Source: Hymenobacter persicinus (GTDB lineage: Bacteria > Bacteroidota > Bacteroidia > Cytophagales > Hymenobacteraceae). Taken from it: a stretch of 64,000 nt of DNA. The position numbers and the translations under genes were made by a program. The notes beneath the pieces were generated by a model. It saw only the letters and a program-made list of their open reading frames with translations, ran no database searches and was not told where the DNA came from. This document shows positions 1-8,847 of this stretch, one piece after another; positions within the stretch are counted from its first letter, which is position 1, and each line of letters opens with the position of its first letter. The DNA is taken from NCBI RefSeq assembly GCF_004167665.1, contig NZ_SEWE01000002.1, positions 124,001-188,000 of the forward strand, in the 5' to 3' direction.

Positions 1-1
1 G

Positions 2-1024
2 TCCGTGTTTCGCAGCATGGGCTGCCCCGAGGAAGATGCCACGCTGGCCACCGAAGTACTGCTTTCCGCTGATTTGCGCGGCATCGACTCCCACGGCGTG
101 GCCCGCCTTGTGGGCTACGTGCGCCTCTGGGAAGCCGGCCGCATCAATGCCACGCCTCGGGTAGGCATCGTGCACGAGACGCCCAGCACGGCCGTCGTCG
201 ACGGCGACGGGGGCCTGGGCCTGGTAGTAGCCCCCAAGGCGATGGCAATTGCGTTGGAAAAAGCCCGACTGGTGGGCACAGGCTGGGTATCGGTGAAGAA
301 CTCCAACCACTTCGGCATTGCCGGCTACCACGCCATGAAGGCCCTGGCCCACGACATGATTGGCATGGCCATGACCAACGCCAGCCCGCTCGTGGCCCCT
401 ACTCACTCCCTCGACCGGCTGTTGGGTACCAACCCCATTGCCGTGGCCATTCCCGCTGGCGACCAGCCCGACTTCGTGGCCGACTTTGCCACTACCACGG
501 CCGCCAACGGCAAGCTCGAAATTGCCCAGCGCAAGCAGAAGCCCGTGCCCGAAGGCTGGGTGCAGAACGCTGACGGCTCCGGCTCCACCGACGCCAACGC
601 CGTCAAAAACGGCGGGGCCCTGCTCCCGCTCGGCGGCGACACCGGCTCCCACAAGGGCTACTGCCTGGGTAGCATCGTGGACATCTTCTCGGCGGTGCTG
701 TCGGGAGCCAACTACGGGCCCTGGGTGCCGCCCTTCGTAGCCTTCCTGCAGCCCCCGGCCGACCCGGTGGGCCAGGGGCTGGGTCACTTCTTCGGGGCCA
801 TGCGCATCGATGCCTTCCGTCCCGCCGCCGAGTTCAAGGCCCACATGGACAACTGGATCAGTACCTTCCGCAACGCCCGGGCCGTGGAAGGGCAGCAGGT
901 GCTGATTCCCGGCGACCCGGAGCGGGAAATGGCCGCCGTGCGCCTGCTCGACGGCATTCCCCTGCTCGACCCCGTGGTGAAAGACCTCGAAACCGTAGGC
1001 GCCAAATTCGGCCTGACGCTGTAG
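2..1024 (+). CDS. Ldh family oxidoreductase (malate/L-lactate dehydrogenase type), 5' truncated
   Basis: NAD(P)-dependent dehydrogenase of the LDH2/MDH2 fold, which covers malate, lactate and ureidoglycolate dehydrogenases and is unrelated to classical Rossmann LDH. The family signature RGIDSHGVAR lies close to the visible N-terminus, followed by the NSNHFG segment and, further on, a GSHKGY segment. The reading frame is open at the left edge, and the family normally has some 20 residues more, so the true start lies outside the window; the GTG at 5 is not convincing. The substrate cannot be decided from sequence. A bidirectional terminator follows at once, and the next gene converges on it. 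Confidence 0.9.
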   Translation, partial: SVFRSMGCPEEDATLATEVLLSADLRGIDSHGVARLVGYVRLWEAGRINATPRVGIVHETPSTAVVDGDGGLGLVVAPKAMAIALEKARLVGTGWVSVKNSNHFGIAGYHAMKALAHDMIGMAMTNASPLVAPTHSLDRLLGTNPIAVAIPAGDQPDFVADFATTTAANGKLEIAQRKQKPVPEGWVQNADGSGSTDANAVKNGGALLPLGGDTGSHKGYCLGSIVDIFSAVLSGANYGPWVPPFVAFLQPPADPVGQGLGHFFGAMRIDAFRPAAEFKAHMDNWISTFRNARAVEGQQVLIPGDPEREMAAVRLLDGIPLLDPVVKDLETVGAKFGLTL

Positions 1025-1043
1025 CGCAGCAGTCTACGTACAT

Positions 1044-1080
1044 AAAAAAGCCCGTCTGCATCGTGCAGACGGGCTTTTTT
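1044..1080. terminator. Bidirectional intrinsic terminator
   Basis: A-run, stem GCCCGTCTGCA (from 1050) with its complement ending at 1074, a 3-nt loop and a T-run. It sits between two convergent genes, so it should stop transcription from both sides. Confidence 0.9.
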
Positions 1081-1099
1081 ATGTCACTAATAGCTGAGC

Positions 1100-1927
1100 C
1101 TAGCTGTTGTTGGCCAGCAGGGTATTCATGGCCACGTCCTGATTGAGGTATTTCGACGAATACGAAGCGTCGTTGCCATTCAAAAACAGGCAGGTGCCAT
1201 TACCGACGGCGTCGATAATCTGGGCGTACTGGTCCATCGGCAAAGCCGGGCAGCCGAGGCTGCGGCCCAGGCGGCCGTACTGACGAATAAACTCCTCGCT
1301 CACGTAGTCGGCGCCGTGCATGACCACGGAGCGCATCATGGCGTTGGTGTTATAGCCCTCATCGACGCCCTGCAGCTTCAGGGAACGGCCGTGCTTGCCG
1401 TTGTACTCGCTTTGGGTCACGTAAAAGCCCAGACTGCTCATGTTCGACTCGTTCTCGTTAGAGAAGTTGGTCGCCACGTTCTCGCCCGAGTTGTGTCCGT
1501 GGGCCACCAGGGTGTGGAAAACCACCTGCTTGCTGGCCAAATCCAGCACCCACAGGCGCTTTTCGGTCGAGGGCAGGTCGAAGTCAATAACGGTCAGCAG
1601 TTTTTTGTCGCCCAGCTTGCCTTCTTTCTCCAAGTTGAGGTAGCCGGTCATGGCTTTCTCAAACACGGAGTAGTTGAGGCCCTGCTGCTCCACCTTCAGG
1701 TCGCGGTACAGATCGTGCAGCTCCTGGTCGAAGAAAGCGGCCTGCATGGCCTTGGGCGAAGGCATTTTGGCTGGTACATCCGTAGCGTGCGCCAGCGACT
1801 TGCTGACGGGCGAAGCCATGGGCGTCGCGAGAAACAAGGCGGCCACGAAGGGCAGTACCCGGCGCGTCAGCACGCGACGAGCCCGGATTTTAAGACGCTT
1901 CCGCTTGGTTACACTCGGCTTTTCCAT
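1100..1927 (-). CDS. Murein L,D-transpeptidase catalytic domain protein (YkuD_2 type)
   Basis: Predicted exported peptidoglycan-modifying enzyme of the YkuD_2 family, 275 residues. A basic N-terminus and a hydrophobic stretch near residues 22-40 look like a signal or anchor. The catalytic region holds His at about 204 (MHGADY) and Cys at about 226 (SLGCPALP), the pair expected for cysteine L,D-transpeptidases; upstream is the family-typical HGHNSGEN segment. The role would be making or trimming 3-3 cross-links, or attaching proteins to murein; the exact reaction is inferred. A second copy of the family lies at 4751-5596, on the other side of the amylase gene. Confidence 0.88.
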   Translation of the reverse strand: MEKPSVTKRKRLKIRARRVLTRRVLPFVAALFLATPMASPVSKSLAHATDVPAKMPSPKAMQAAFFDQELHDLYRDLKVEQQGLNYSVFEKAMTGYLNLEKEGKLGDKKLLTVIDFDLPSTEKRLWVLDLASKQVVFHTLVAHGHNSGENVATNFSNENESNMSSLGFYVTQSEYNGKHGRSLKLQGVDEGYNTNAMMRSVVMHGADYVSEEFIRQYGRLGRSLGCPALPMDQYAQIIDAVGNGTCLFLNGNDASYSSKYLNQDVAMNTLLANNS

Positions 1928-2213
1928 TTACTCAGGTGTTTCAGTTGTAAAAAAGGCCTCCCAAACTCCGCAAGCCCCAACAAACGCACATACGCAAATC
2001 AGCGGCATTCCGATGCATTCGTTCGGGCCGCAATTCATTCAACATCATCAATATTCAATTAATTCCCTCAATGCGCTAAGCGGAGGAAGCCAAAGGAAAA
2101 ATTTCGGCATTGTATAAATAATATCATATTCCTAAATATCTTACAACCCGAAAATATTACGCAAGTAATTTTTCCTTCCCGCGCCTTTTTCCAACCCAAA
2201 TTCCCACGTACGA
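1928..2213. other. Divergent AT-rich intergenic region
   Basis: A 286-bp gap between the minus-strand transpeptidase and the plus-strand amylase, visibly more AT-rich than its surroundings, especially 2040-2170. It should hold both divergent promoters, but I find no exact TAnnTTTG element; TATCTTAC near 2136 is the closest match for the amylase. No gene is seen here. Confidence 0.5.
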
Positions 2214-4592
2214 ATGCAAAACTCTACTCGCCGGCCCAGCCGTTGGCTGCTGGCTGCCCTTGCCCTGTTCCTGACCATGACCAACAGCCCGGTCCGCGCC
2301 CAGAAAGTGGTGCTGCAGGGCTTCTGGTGGGACTATTGGAACACGAATTACCCCAATGGCTGGGCCAACTACCTGGCCGACCTGGCCCCGCGCCTGAAGA
2401 CGATGGGCGTGGATGCCGTCTGGCTGCCACCATCCATCAAAAACGCCAACCAGGGCAACGGCTACTCCCCGTTTGACAACTACGACCTCGGCGACAAGTA
2501 CCAGAAGGGCTTTGTCGGGACGCGCCTGGGCACCAAGGACGAGCTGCTGCGGGCCGTAGCCATTCTGCACGCCAACGGCATTGAGGTGGTGCAGGACGTG
2601 GTGCTCAATCACAACGACGGGGCGGGCTCAGCCAACGGCTCGGGCGGGCAGGATCCGGCGGCCTGGGAAGACGGCACCACGAGCAAGTACAAAAATTTCC
2701 GCTACGTGAGCTACGCCACCCCGGCCACCGACGAGACGGCGGCCAACTATCTGGCCCGCAGCGGACGATTTTCCAAGAACTGGGAAAACTTCAACCCCAA
2801 CCAGGGCAACAACTCCACTTCCGGCGACTGGAACGCGGTGTATTTCGGGCCCGATGTGAGCTACTACCCCGGCTCCTACGGGCAAAGCTCCAACGCCACG
2901 TTTAACCCGGCTCAGAGCAGTGACTACATGCGCAACAACGCCCGCAACTGGCTGGTCTGGTACAAAAAGCAGGAAGGCTTCGACGGGGTGCGCCTCGACG
3001 CGGTGAAGCACTTCCCCGACTTCGCCACCGAAGATTTTCTCTACAACCTGCAAAGCAACGCCGGCTGGGCCAGCGGCAGCGCCACCATGTTTGCCGTGGG
3101 CGAATGGGTGGGCTCGGCGGGGCAGATGGACGGCTGGGTGAGCAACGTGCAAAACCGCGCCGGCACCTTCGACTTCTCCCTGCGCAACGGCCTCTACAGC
3201 ATCGTCAGCGGGGGCGGCAACTTCGACCTGGGCACCTTGCCCGGCTACCAGCAGGGTACCCGGGTGGTGCTCATCAACGGGCAGTACGTGCACCGCACCG
3301 TGCCGTTTGTCAACAACCACGACACGTTCCGGCCCCAGGTCAGCGCCGCCGGCGACTACACCGGCTGGAACTCGGGCTCGGAGCTGGCTCCCCACATCGA
3401 CCCGTTTGATCCGCGCCTGTCGGCTACCTACGCCGCGGCCCTGGCCCTGGACGGCTCGCCCCAGATTTTCTTCGAGGACCTGTTCAATATCGGCAGCACC
3501 GGCAAGCGGTATTCGCACAGCCCCAAAAGCACCGTGGACCTGCCCACCCGCGGCGACCTGGAAAACCTGATCTGGTGCCACCAAAACCTGCACTTCAAGG
3601 ACGGCGCTTACAAAGTCCGCTGGCAGGCCGCCGACCACCTCGTGATTGAGCGCAGCACCAAGGCCATCATCGGCATCAACGACAACTACTCCACCTGGCA
3701 AAACAGCGTCGTGAGCACGGACTTCGCCCCGGGCACCGTGCTCAAGGACTACTCCGGCGCCAACGGCACGGCCACCGTCACGGTGAGCAGCTCCCAGACC
3801 GTGGCCATCAACACGCCGCCCTGCAACGGCACGGCCGCCGGTGGGCGCCGCGGTTACTCGGTGTGGGCCCCCACGGGCATCGGCACCAACTACACCCGCG
3901 CCGCCATGAGCACGACCCAGGAATGGGAGCTGGCCGACGACCTCGGCGACAAAGACACCCGCTCGTTGCAGCAGGGTGGGCAGTTGCCCGCCGCCTCCAC
4001 GGCTTTACGTACCGCCGGCCGCATCTACTCCGACGCCAACAAATCAATCACTTACAGCCTGTTTCCGACCGACGCCACCCGTAGCCTCACGGTGGCGCTG
4101 TATAACAACGCCGGTACGCTGGTGAGCTCCCAGACCGGCACCGGCAACCTGACCGGCACCTACACGCCCACCACCGCCGGCTGGATTACGCTCAAGGCCA
4201 AGAACGCCTCGACGGCCAACCCTGCCCAGCGCGCCTTTGTGAAAGCCACCTACACCGCGCCCACCGTGGTCAGCGGCTCGATGACGGCCCGCGAGGTGAC
4301 GGCCACCACGCCGCCCGCCGCGGCCACTGCTGCTGCCGACAAAGCCGAGCTGGCCGTGTATCCAAACCCCACGGCTTCGGACCGCATCGAGCTGACGCTG
4401 AAAACCAGCCGGGAGCAAACCGTATCCCTGCGCCTGTTTGACCTGACGGGCCGCCTTGTGCACGAGCAAGCGCTGAAAACCTACCCCGGCGCCAACCAGC
4501 TCCGGCTGGCCGTGACCAAAGTCCTGCCCGCAGGTGTCTACCAGCTGACGGTGCCCGAGCTGGGCCTCAGCCAGAAGCTGGCGCTGCGCTAA
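2214..4592 (+). CDS. Secreted GH13 alpha-amylase with T9SS sorting domain
   Basis: Extracellular alpha-amylase cleaving internal alpha-1,4 bonds of starch or glycogen, 792 residues. A Sec signal peptide (about 1-29, ending PVRAQ) is followed by the GH13 barrel: region I DVVLNH, nucleophile Asp262 in GVRLDAVKHF, acid/base Glu297 in VGEW, and Asp370 in FVNNHDT. After the barrel (about residue 540) comes a beta-rich stretch, then a linker, and from about residue 715 a type A Por secretion sorting domain (AVYPNP, GRLVHE, LPAGVYQL) that directs the protein through the type IX system to the cell surface or medium. Transcribed alone between divergent and terminator signals. Confidence 0.95.
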   Translation: MQNSTRRPSRWLLAALALFLTMTNSPVRAQKVVLQGFWWDYWNTNYPNGWANYLADLAPRLKTMGVDAVWLPPSIKNANQGNGYSPFDNYDLGDKYQKGFVGTRLGTKDELLRAVAILHANGIEVVQDVVLNHNDGAGSANGSGGQDPAAWEDGTTSKYKNFRYVSYATPATDETAANYLARSGRFSKNWENFNPNQGNNSTSGDWNAVYFGPDVSYYPGSYGQSSNATFNPAQSSDYMRNNARNWLVWYKKQEGFDGVRLDAVKHFPDFATEDFLYNLQSNAGWASGSATMFAVGEWVGSAGQMDGWVSNVQNRAGTFDFSLRNGLYSIVSGGGNFDLGTLPGYQQGTRVVLINGQYVHRTVPFVNNHDTFRPQVSAAGDYTGWNSGSELAPHIDPFDPRLSATYAAALALDGSPQIFFEDLFNIGSTGKRYSHSPKSTVDLPTRGDLENLIWCHQNLHFKDGAYKVRWQAADHLVIERSTKAIIGINDNYSTWQNSVVSTDFAPGTVLKDYSGANGTATVTVSSSQTVAINTPPCNGTAAGGRRGYSVWAPTGIGTNYTRAAMSTTQEWELADDLGDKDTRSLQQGGQLPAASTALRTAGRIYSDANKSITYSLFPTDATRSLTVALYNNAGTLVSSQTGTGNLTGTYTPTTAGWITLKAKNASTANPAQRAFVKATYTAPTVVSGSMTAREVTATTPPAAATAAADKAELAVYPNPTASDRIELTLKTSREQTVSLRLFDLTGRLVHEQALKTYPGANQLRLAVTKVLPAGVYQLTVPELGLSQKLALR

Positions 4593-4607
4593 CCGATAGT
4601 CTGCCAG

Positions 4608-4642
4608 AAAAAAGCCTCCCCGGTTTCGGGGAGGTTTTTTTT
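4608..4642 (+). terminator. Intrinsic terminator of the amylase gene
   Basis: Stem CCTCCCC (4615-4621) pairs with GGGGAGG (4628-4634) and is followed by eight T residues. The A-run on the left side could also let it act on the minus strand. Confidence 0.9.
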
Positions 4643-4661
4643 ATATGAGCTACTCATGTCG

Positions 4662-4725
4662 GCGGGTTGTAACAATTCTGTCTGCAACAATTTAAAATGT
4701 TACTGGAAGAAATGTTACAACCCGC
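4662..4725. repeat. 13-bp perfect inverted repeat with 38-bp spacer
   Basis: GCGGGTTGTAACA (4662-4674) is repeated in inverted orientation at 4713-4725. A further TGTTAC lies inside the spacer at 4698-4703. The element sits between the amylase terminator and the 3' end of the second transpeptidase gene. On the minus strand it is not followed by a T-run, so it is not a standard terminator. Confidence 0.7.
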
Positions 4726-4750
4726 CCGTGTTCTGGCGCCTGGCACCGAC

Positions 4751-5596
4751 TCAGCGCCAGCCCCGGGCGGCGAAGGCCCGGCCGGCGGCAGCCCCGTCGA
4801 GCCAGCGAGATTCCAGCGCCGAGCCGCTCAGCAGCAGGCAGGCACCCTCACCCACCGCCCCGATAATGGCTTTGTACTGCTCGGGCGGCAACGCCGGGCA
4901 GCCCCGGCTGTAGCCCAGCTGCCCGTGCTGCTGCACGTACTGCGCGCCGGCGTAGTCGGCGGCGTGCAGCACGATGTAACGGTCCTGGGCATTGCTGTTC
5001 TGCCCAGCATCGAGGCCCCGCAAGCGGCGGGAGAGGCCGTGAATGCCGTCGTAGGTGTCCTGGGTGCGGTAGAAGCCCAGGGCCGTGCACGCCGACTTGA
5101 TGCGGTTGGAAAAGCGGCGGGCCAGCAGCTTGCCCGAGCCGCGCCCGTGGGCCACGTAGCTGTGGTGCAGCACCCGGCCGGCCCGCAAGTCCACGACCCA
5201 GAGCCGCCGCCGATTCGAGGGTAGCTCCATATCGGCCACGGCGAGCACGCCCGGGCGGCGCACCCGGCCCTGCTCCCGCAGCGTGAGGTAGCCCACGCAG
5301 GCCCGCTCCCACACGGCTGGGCGCAGGTCAGCCGCCGCTGGCCCCAGGGCCGCGCGCAACTCCGTAATCTGCTGCCGCAAGGCGGCGGGCACGGCCGGGA
5401 CCGGAGTTAGCGGGGGCGGCGTTAGGGAATCAAGAGCCGCGGGGGCGGGCGCGGCCGCGCACAGCGTCTGGGCGGGCACCGCCGCTACCCGCTGTCGGGG
5501 CGGCTCGGCCGACTGGCAGCCGGTTAGCAGTGCCAGCGCCAGCAGCGTGGTCAGCTTGTTTTCCCTTACCCGGACTGGAGTGAATTTCATCGACAA
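4751..5596 (-). CDS. L,D-transpeptidase-like lipoprotein (YkuD_2 type)
   Basis: A second YkuD_2-family protein, 281 residues. The N-terminus is a lipoprotein signal with lipobox LLTG-C and lipidated Cys27, so it should be anchored in a membrane facing the periplasm. A Pro/Ala-rich linker leads into the catalytic domain, with the HGRGSGK segment, the LHAADY histidine and Cys233 in SRGCPALP. The fold matches the 1100-1927 protein, but that one has no lipobox. The first ATG (5596) is used here; the Met two codons downstream is equally possible. Product specificity is unknown. Confidence 0.85.
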   Translation of the reverse strand: MSMKFTPVRVRENKLTTLLALALLTGCQSAEPPRQRVAAVPAQTLCAAAPAPAALDSLTPPPLTPVPAVPAALRQQITELRAALGPAAADLRPAVWERACVGYLTLREQGRVRRPGVLAVADMELPSNRRRLWVVDLRAGRVLHHSYVAHGRGSGKLLARRFSNRIKSACTALGFYRTQDTYDGIHGLSRRLRGLDAGQNSNAQDRYIVLHAADYAGAQYVQQHGQLGYSRGCPALPPEQYKAIIGAVGEGACLLLSGSALESRWLDGAAAGRAFAARGWR

Positions 5597-5695
5597 AGTA
5601 GCCGGCGTAACTCCGGCGCTGGTCTAAAGTACGCCTTCTGGCCACAACGACCGGAAAAAAGCAGGAATTCTGCGGCCGATGGGCCAGGCGGGCGC

Positions 5696-8098
5696 TTAAA
5701 AAAACACGCTGGCGTTGAGCTTCAGGAAAAAGGGCGTACCGGGCGTGAAGTGCAACTCATCGACGGAAGAACCCAGCGGCTCGGTGGGCAGGCGGGTTTC
5801 GGTGGCAAACTGGGCCTGGTTCCACTCCACGTTGAGCAGGTTCTCGACTGTGGCCCCCACCTGAAAGCGGGATTTGGTATAATTCACCACCGCGTCGAGC
5901 AGAAAGTAGCCCCGGGCCGTGATACTGCCGTCGTCGTTGGCGGGCCGGTCGTCGATGTAGCGGTAGCGCAGGCTGGCATTCAGCCCGCCGGGGCGCTTGA
6001 GCGTGAGCCCGCCGGTACTGGTAAAGCTCGGCGCCAGCGGAATGTAGTTGGCCCCGGCGGGCGCGCCTACCTGTCGGCCGTGGTTGTAGTTCAGGTCCGC
6101 GTCGGCAAACAAGGCCTTGGTCAGCTGGTAGCGCACCGACACGTCGAGGCCGAAGCGGCGGGTGGGACCGGCGCTTTCCACCTCGCCCGCATCCCCGATG
6201 TAGACCAGCTCGTCCTGTAGGTGCAGGGCCCACAGCGCCGCATTCACTACCAGGCTCGGCCGGGGCTTGAACGTACTGCCCACCTCGTAGCCGATGGCCC
6301 GGGGCAGGGCGTTGTCGGCGCGGGTGCTGCGGATGACGCCGCGGGCATCGTTGGAGTGGAAGCCGAAGCCGGAGCGGGCAAACAGCTGCACGGCGGGCGT
6401 GAGCTGGTAGTAGGCGTTGAGCTTCGGCGACACCCGGGCCCGGGTTTTGCGGCCCCGCAGCGGGGTCAGCGCGGCCGCCGTGGTGTCGTAGAGCTGCCCG
6501 CGGAAGTCGAAGGTGAACACGTCGAGCCGGACCGAGCCGTTCAGCGTCAGGCGTTCGGTGAGGTTCAGCGTCTCGTCGAGGTAGGCGTTCAGGTTCCGCT
6601 CGTAGAGCCGGCCGTTGGTGATAGTGCCCAGCCGCGTGTCGCGGCGCACGGTGTGAAACAGGCCCAGCGTGGAAAAGTCGTTGCGGGTACCCGCGCCCAG
6701 CGTCGAGTGCAGGCCGCGCCCGCCGAGTTGCGCGTCCCGGTCGTAAGTGGCGGTATAGCCCAGCAGGTGCCGGTCGTCGGTCTGGTGAATCTCGTCGCCA
6801 TTGACCGGGTCCTGGAGGTAGAACGTGAAGTTGGAGTACAGGCTGAAATCGTACTTCGAGTAGTACACCTGCTGGCGCAGCACCGCGTCGTGGGGCAGGC
6901 CGGTGGTGAGCACCGCCGAGGCGTTGGTACGGCTCGTGCTGCCGCCCTCGGTGGGGTCGATGCTGCCGTAGCGCGAAATCAAGCCTTCACGCACGCCCCG
7001 CTCCGGAATCTGGCCGCTGGCATCCCAACGGGAAGTGAAGTGGGAGCCCAGCACCATTAGGGAGGTGCGCTCGGAGAGTTGGCCGGTGTACTTGGCCAGG
7101 CCGTTGAAGCGGTTGAAATGCTGCTTCTGGTCGAAGTAGGAGTTGGTGAAGTTGTACTCGGCCGCCAGATAAGCGCTTTCGGGCTTTTTACTCAACAAAT
7201 GCCGGTCGTTGTGCCCCAGCAAATCGAGCAGCACCAGGGCCCGGCGGGTATCGAACTGGCCCAGCTCCAGCTTCACTTGGCTGTGCTCGAGGCTGGTCTT
7301 GGTGGTAAACTCCCCGGCCCCGGCCGTGGCAAAATCCCCGAAGCGCGCCGTGTATGGCCCTTTATAAACCCGCAGCTGGTCCACGGTTTCCGGAATCACG
7401 AAGTGAAAGTCGGCGTAGCCCTGGCCGTGGGCGTGGCTGACCATGTTCACCGGCAGCCCGTCGATACTCACGGCGAAGTCGGTGCCGTGGTCGCAGTCGA
7501 AGCCGCGCAGAAAAATCTGCTCGGCCTTGCCCCCGCCCGCGTGCTGGGCAATAAAGAGCCCCGGCACCAGCCGCAGCAGATCCTGGGCCGAGCTAACGGG
7601 CCGCAACACCTGGTCGATGTGGGAAATAGCGGCCAGCGACTGATTCACGTCCCGGGGCTGCGACACGGTGACTTCGCGCAGGCTCAGCGCCGCCGTGGGC
7701 AGGCTCAGGGAGATAGTGCGGGATTCACCGGCTTTGAGCAGCACGACCTGGGTGCGGGTGCCGTAGCCCAGGGCCGTGGCCTGCAGGGTGTAGGTGCCCG
7801 CGGGCAACCCACTGAAGCGGAAGTTACCCAGCGCGTCGGAGGCCGTGCCGCCGGGCTGCCCGAGCAGGCGCACGCCCACCCCCGGCAGCGGTTGTCCGGA
7901 AGCGGAGTCAGCCACGACGCCACGAATAACGCCGGCATTCTGGGCCAGCAGCGGCAGCGAACTGAGCGTCAGCAGAACCACGCATAACCAGCGCAACAGT
8001 GGTTGAAAACGCGTTGGGGCAACCTCAAAGCAGTTGGGGACAACGGCCGGCCGCGCCCAGACAGTGCGGATAGGAGAGCAGCATCTCATGGCTACCAA
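5696..8098 (-). CDS. TonB-dependent receptor with carboxypeptidase-regulatory-like domain
   Basis: Outer-membrane gated channel taking up a ligand with TonB/ExbB energy. A signal peptide (hydrophobic LLRWLCVVLLTL segment, cleavage near LLAQ) is followed by a CarboxypepD_reg-like beta-sandwich (about 55-135), a plug domain (about 145-270) and a 22-strand barrel ending in an aromatic residue (SVFF), as expected for BamA insertion. The plug carries His-rich segments, DHGTDF and HAHGQGY, which could contact metal or a metal chelate. The ATG at 8098 gives an unusually long pre-signal region; a TTG at 7996 would give a more normal signal peptide. It is the last gene of the DUF4331/HupE cluster. Confidence 0.93.
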   Translation of the reverse strand: MVAMRCCSPIRTVWARPAVVPNCFEVAPTRFQPLLRWLCVVLLTLSSLPLLAQNAGVIRGVVADSASGQPLPGVGVRLLGQPGGTASDALGNFRFSGLPAGTYTLQATALGYGTRTQVVLLKAGESRTISLSLPTAALSLREVTVSQPRDVNQSLAAISHIDQVLRPVSSAQDLLRLVPGLFIAQHAGGGKAEQIFLRGFDCDHGTDFAVSIDGLPVNMVSHAHGQGYADFHFVIPETVDQLRVYKGPYTARFGDFATAGAGEFTTKTSLEHSQVKLELGQFDTRRALVLLDLLGHNDRHLLSKKPESAYLAAEYNFTNSYFDQKQHFNRFNGLAKYTGQLSERTSLMVLGSHFTSRWDASGQIPERGVREGLISRYGSIDPTEGGSTSRTNASAVLTTGLPHDAVLRQQVYYSKYDFSLYSNFTFYLQDPVNGDEIHQTDDRHLLGYTATYDRDAQLGGRGLHSTLGAGTRNDFSTLGLFHTVRRDTRLGTITNGRLYERNLNAYLDETLNLTERLTLNGSVRLDVFTFDFRGQLYDTTAAALTPLRGRKTRARVSPKLNAYYQLTPAVQLFARSGFGFHSNDARGVIRSTRADNALPRAIGYEVGSTFKPRPSLVVNAALWALHLQDELVYIGDAGEVESAGPTRRFGLDVSVRYQLTKALFADADLNYNHGRQVGAPAGANYIPLAPSFTSTGGLTLKRPGGLNASLRYRYIDDRPANDDGSITARGYFLLDAVVNYTKSRFQVGATVENLLNVEWNQAQFATETRLPTEPLGSSVDELHFTPGTPFFLKLNASVFF

Positions 8099-8319
8099 CG
8101 CTTGGCCGAAGTGCGCACCGGCGTCCGGCGCTGGGTCAGCACCCGGGCGCGGTGCTCGGCCACGGTAGCGAGCTGGCGAACCTTATGCTCCTGCCGGGGC
8201 AGGGTACGATACGCAGTGGACGATGCGGTGGCCCAGGCAGCCGGGGCGGGCAGCGTCATAGGGGCAGCTTGCGTCGGGGTAGCCCGAGGCAGCTGAAAAG
8301 CAGTAAAGAAGGAGTTCAT
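8092..8319 (-). CDS. Possible small hypothetical protein
   Basis: An open frame of 75 codons beginning MNSFFTAFQLP, rich in Ala, Thr and Arg, with no recognisable domain. It ends overlapping the annotated start of the TonB receptor and runs in the same direction, which fits translational coupling in a cluster. It has no clear ribosome-binding site and could be a chance frame in GC-rich DNA, particularly if the receptor really starts at 7996. Confidence 0.3.
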   Translation of the reverse strand: MNSFFTAFQLPRATPTQAAPMTLPAPAAWATASSTAYRTLPRQEHKVRQLATVAEHRARVLTQRRTPVRTSAKRW

Positions 8320-8437
8320 ACGTCGGGAAAGTGCAGCGCGGACCAAGCCGCACAGCTGCAGGTAGCTTAGGATAAGACGAGCAGCGCGGAATTCTCAACG
8401 CGCTGGGTGGCGAACGGCAAAGCGGTTCACCGGCGGC

Positions 8438-8824
8438 TTATCCCCGACGGGGAGGGAAATCCAACCGGGTTCCGAATCCGGTTGCTAAGGGCTGCACCAA
8501 CTCGGCTGCAACCAGGGGCAGGCGGCCGAAACGAGGGCGGGAAATAAGAATGGGCGTCGTTAGGCAGTGCAGATCAATGCCCTTGCTCATCGTGAGTAGC
8601 TGCTGCGAGGTGGGCGCTTTCTGCTGTTTGTCCAGGGCATGCTGGTCGCCGTTGCAGGTGCCGAAGCAGTCGAGGCGCAGGTAGTTCTGCTGCTGGCAGG
8701 CGTGGCTGTGCACGTAAGGGTGCGCAGCGGTATAGCGGGGTGCTTCGGGCCGGTTCACCAAGCCGGCGCCCACTACCAGCAGGTAGTTGCAGAGCAGCAG
8801 CAGAATGAGCCAGGAACGCAGCAT
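8438..8824 (-). CDS. Small His/Cys-containing membrane-anchored or exported protein
   Basis: A 128-residue protein with no family I recognise. One hydrophobic N-terminal helix (about 3-22, LILLLLCNYLLVVGAGLV) would anchor or export it. After it comes a cluster of potential metal ligands between about residues 35 and 62: HPYVHSHAC, LDCFGTC and DQH, with four His and three Cys in under 30 residues. It lies 23 bp downstream of the HupE-like gene on the same strand. Context suggests a periplasmic metal-binding or disulfide-bonded accessory protein; this is inference. Confidence 0.7.
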   Translation of the reverse strand: MLRSWLILLLLCNYLLVVGAGLVNRPEAPRYTAAHPYVHSHACQQQNYLRLDCFGTCNGDQHALDKQQKAPTSQQLLTMSKGIDLHCLTTPILISRPRFGRLPLVAAELVQPLATGFGTRLDFPPRRG

Positions 8825-8847
8825 TGGTGAATTGATTACGCTAAAAA

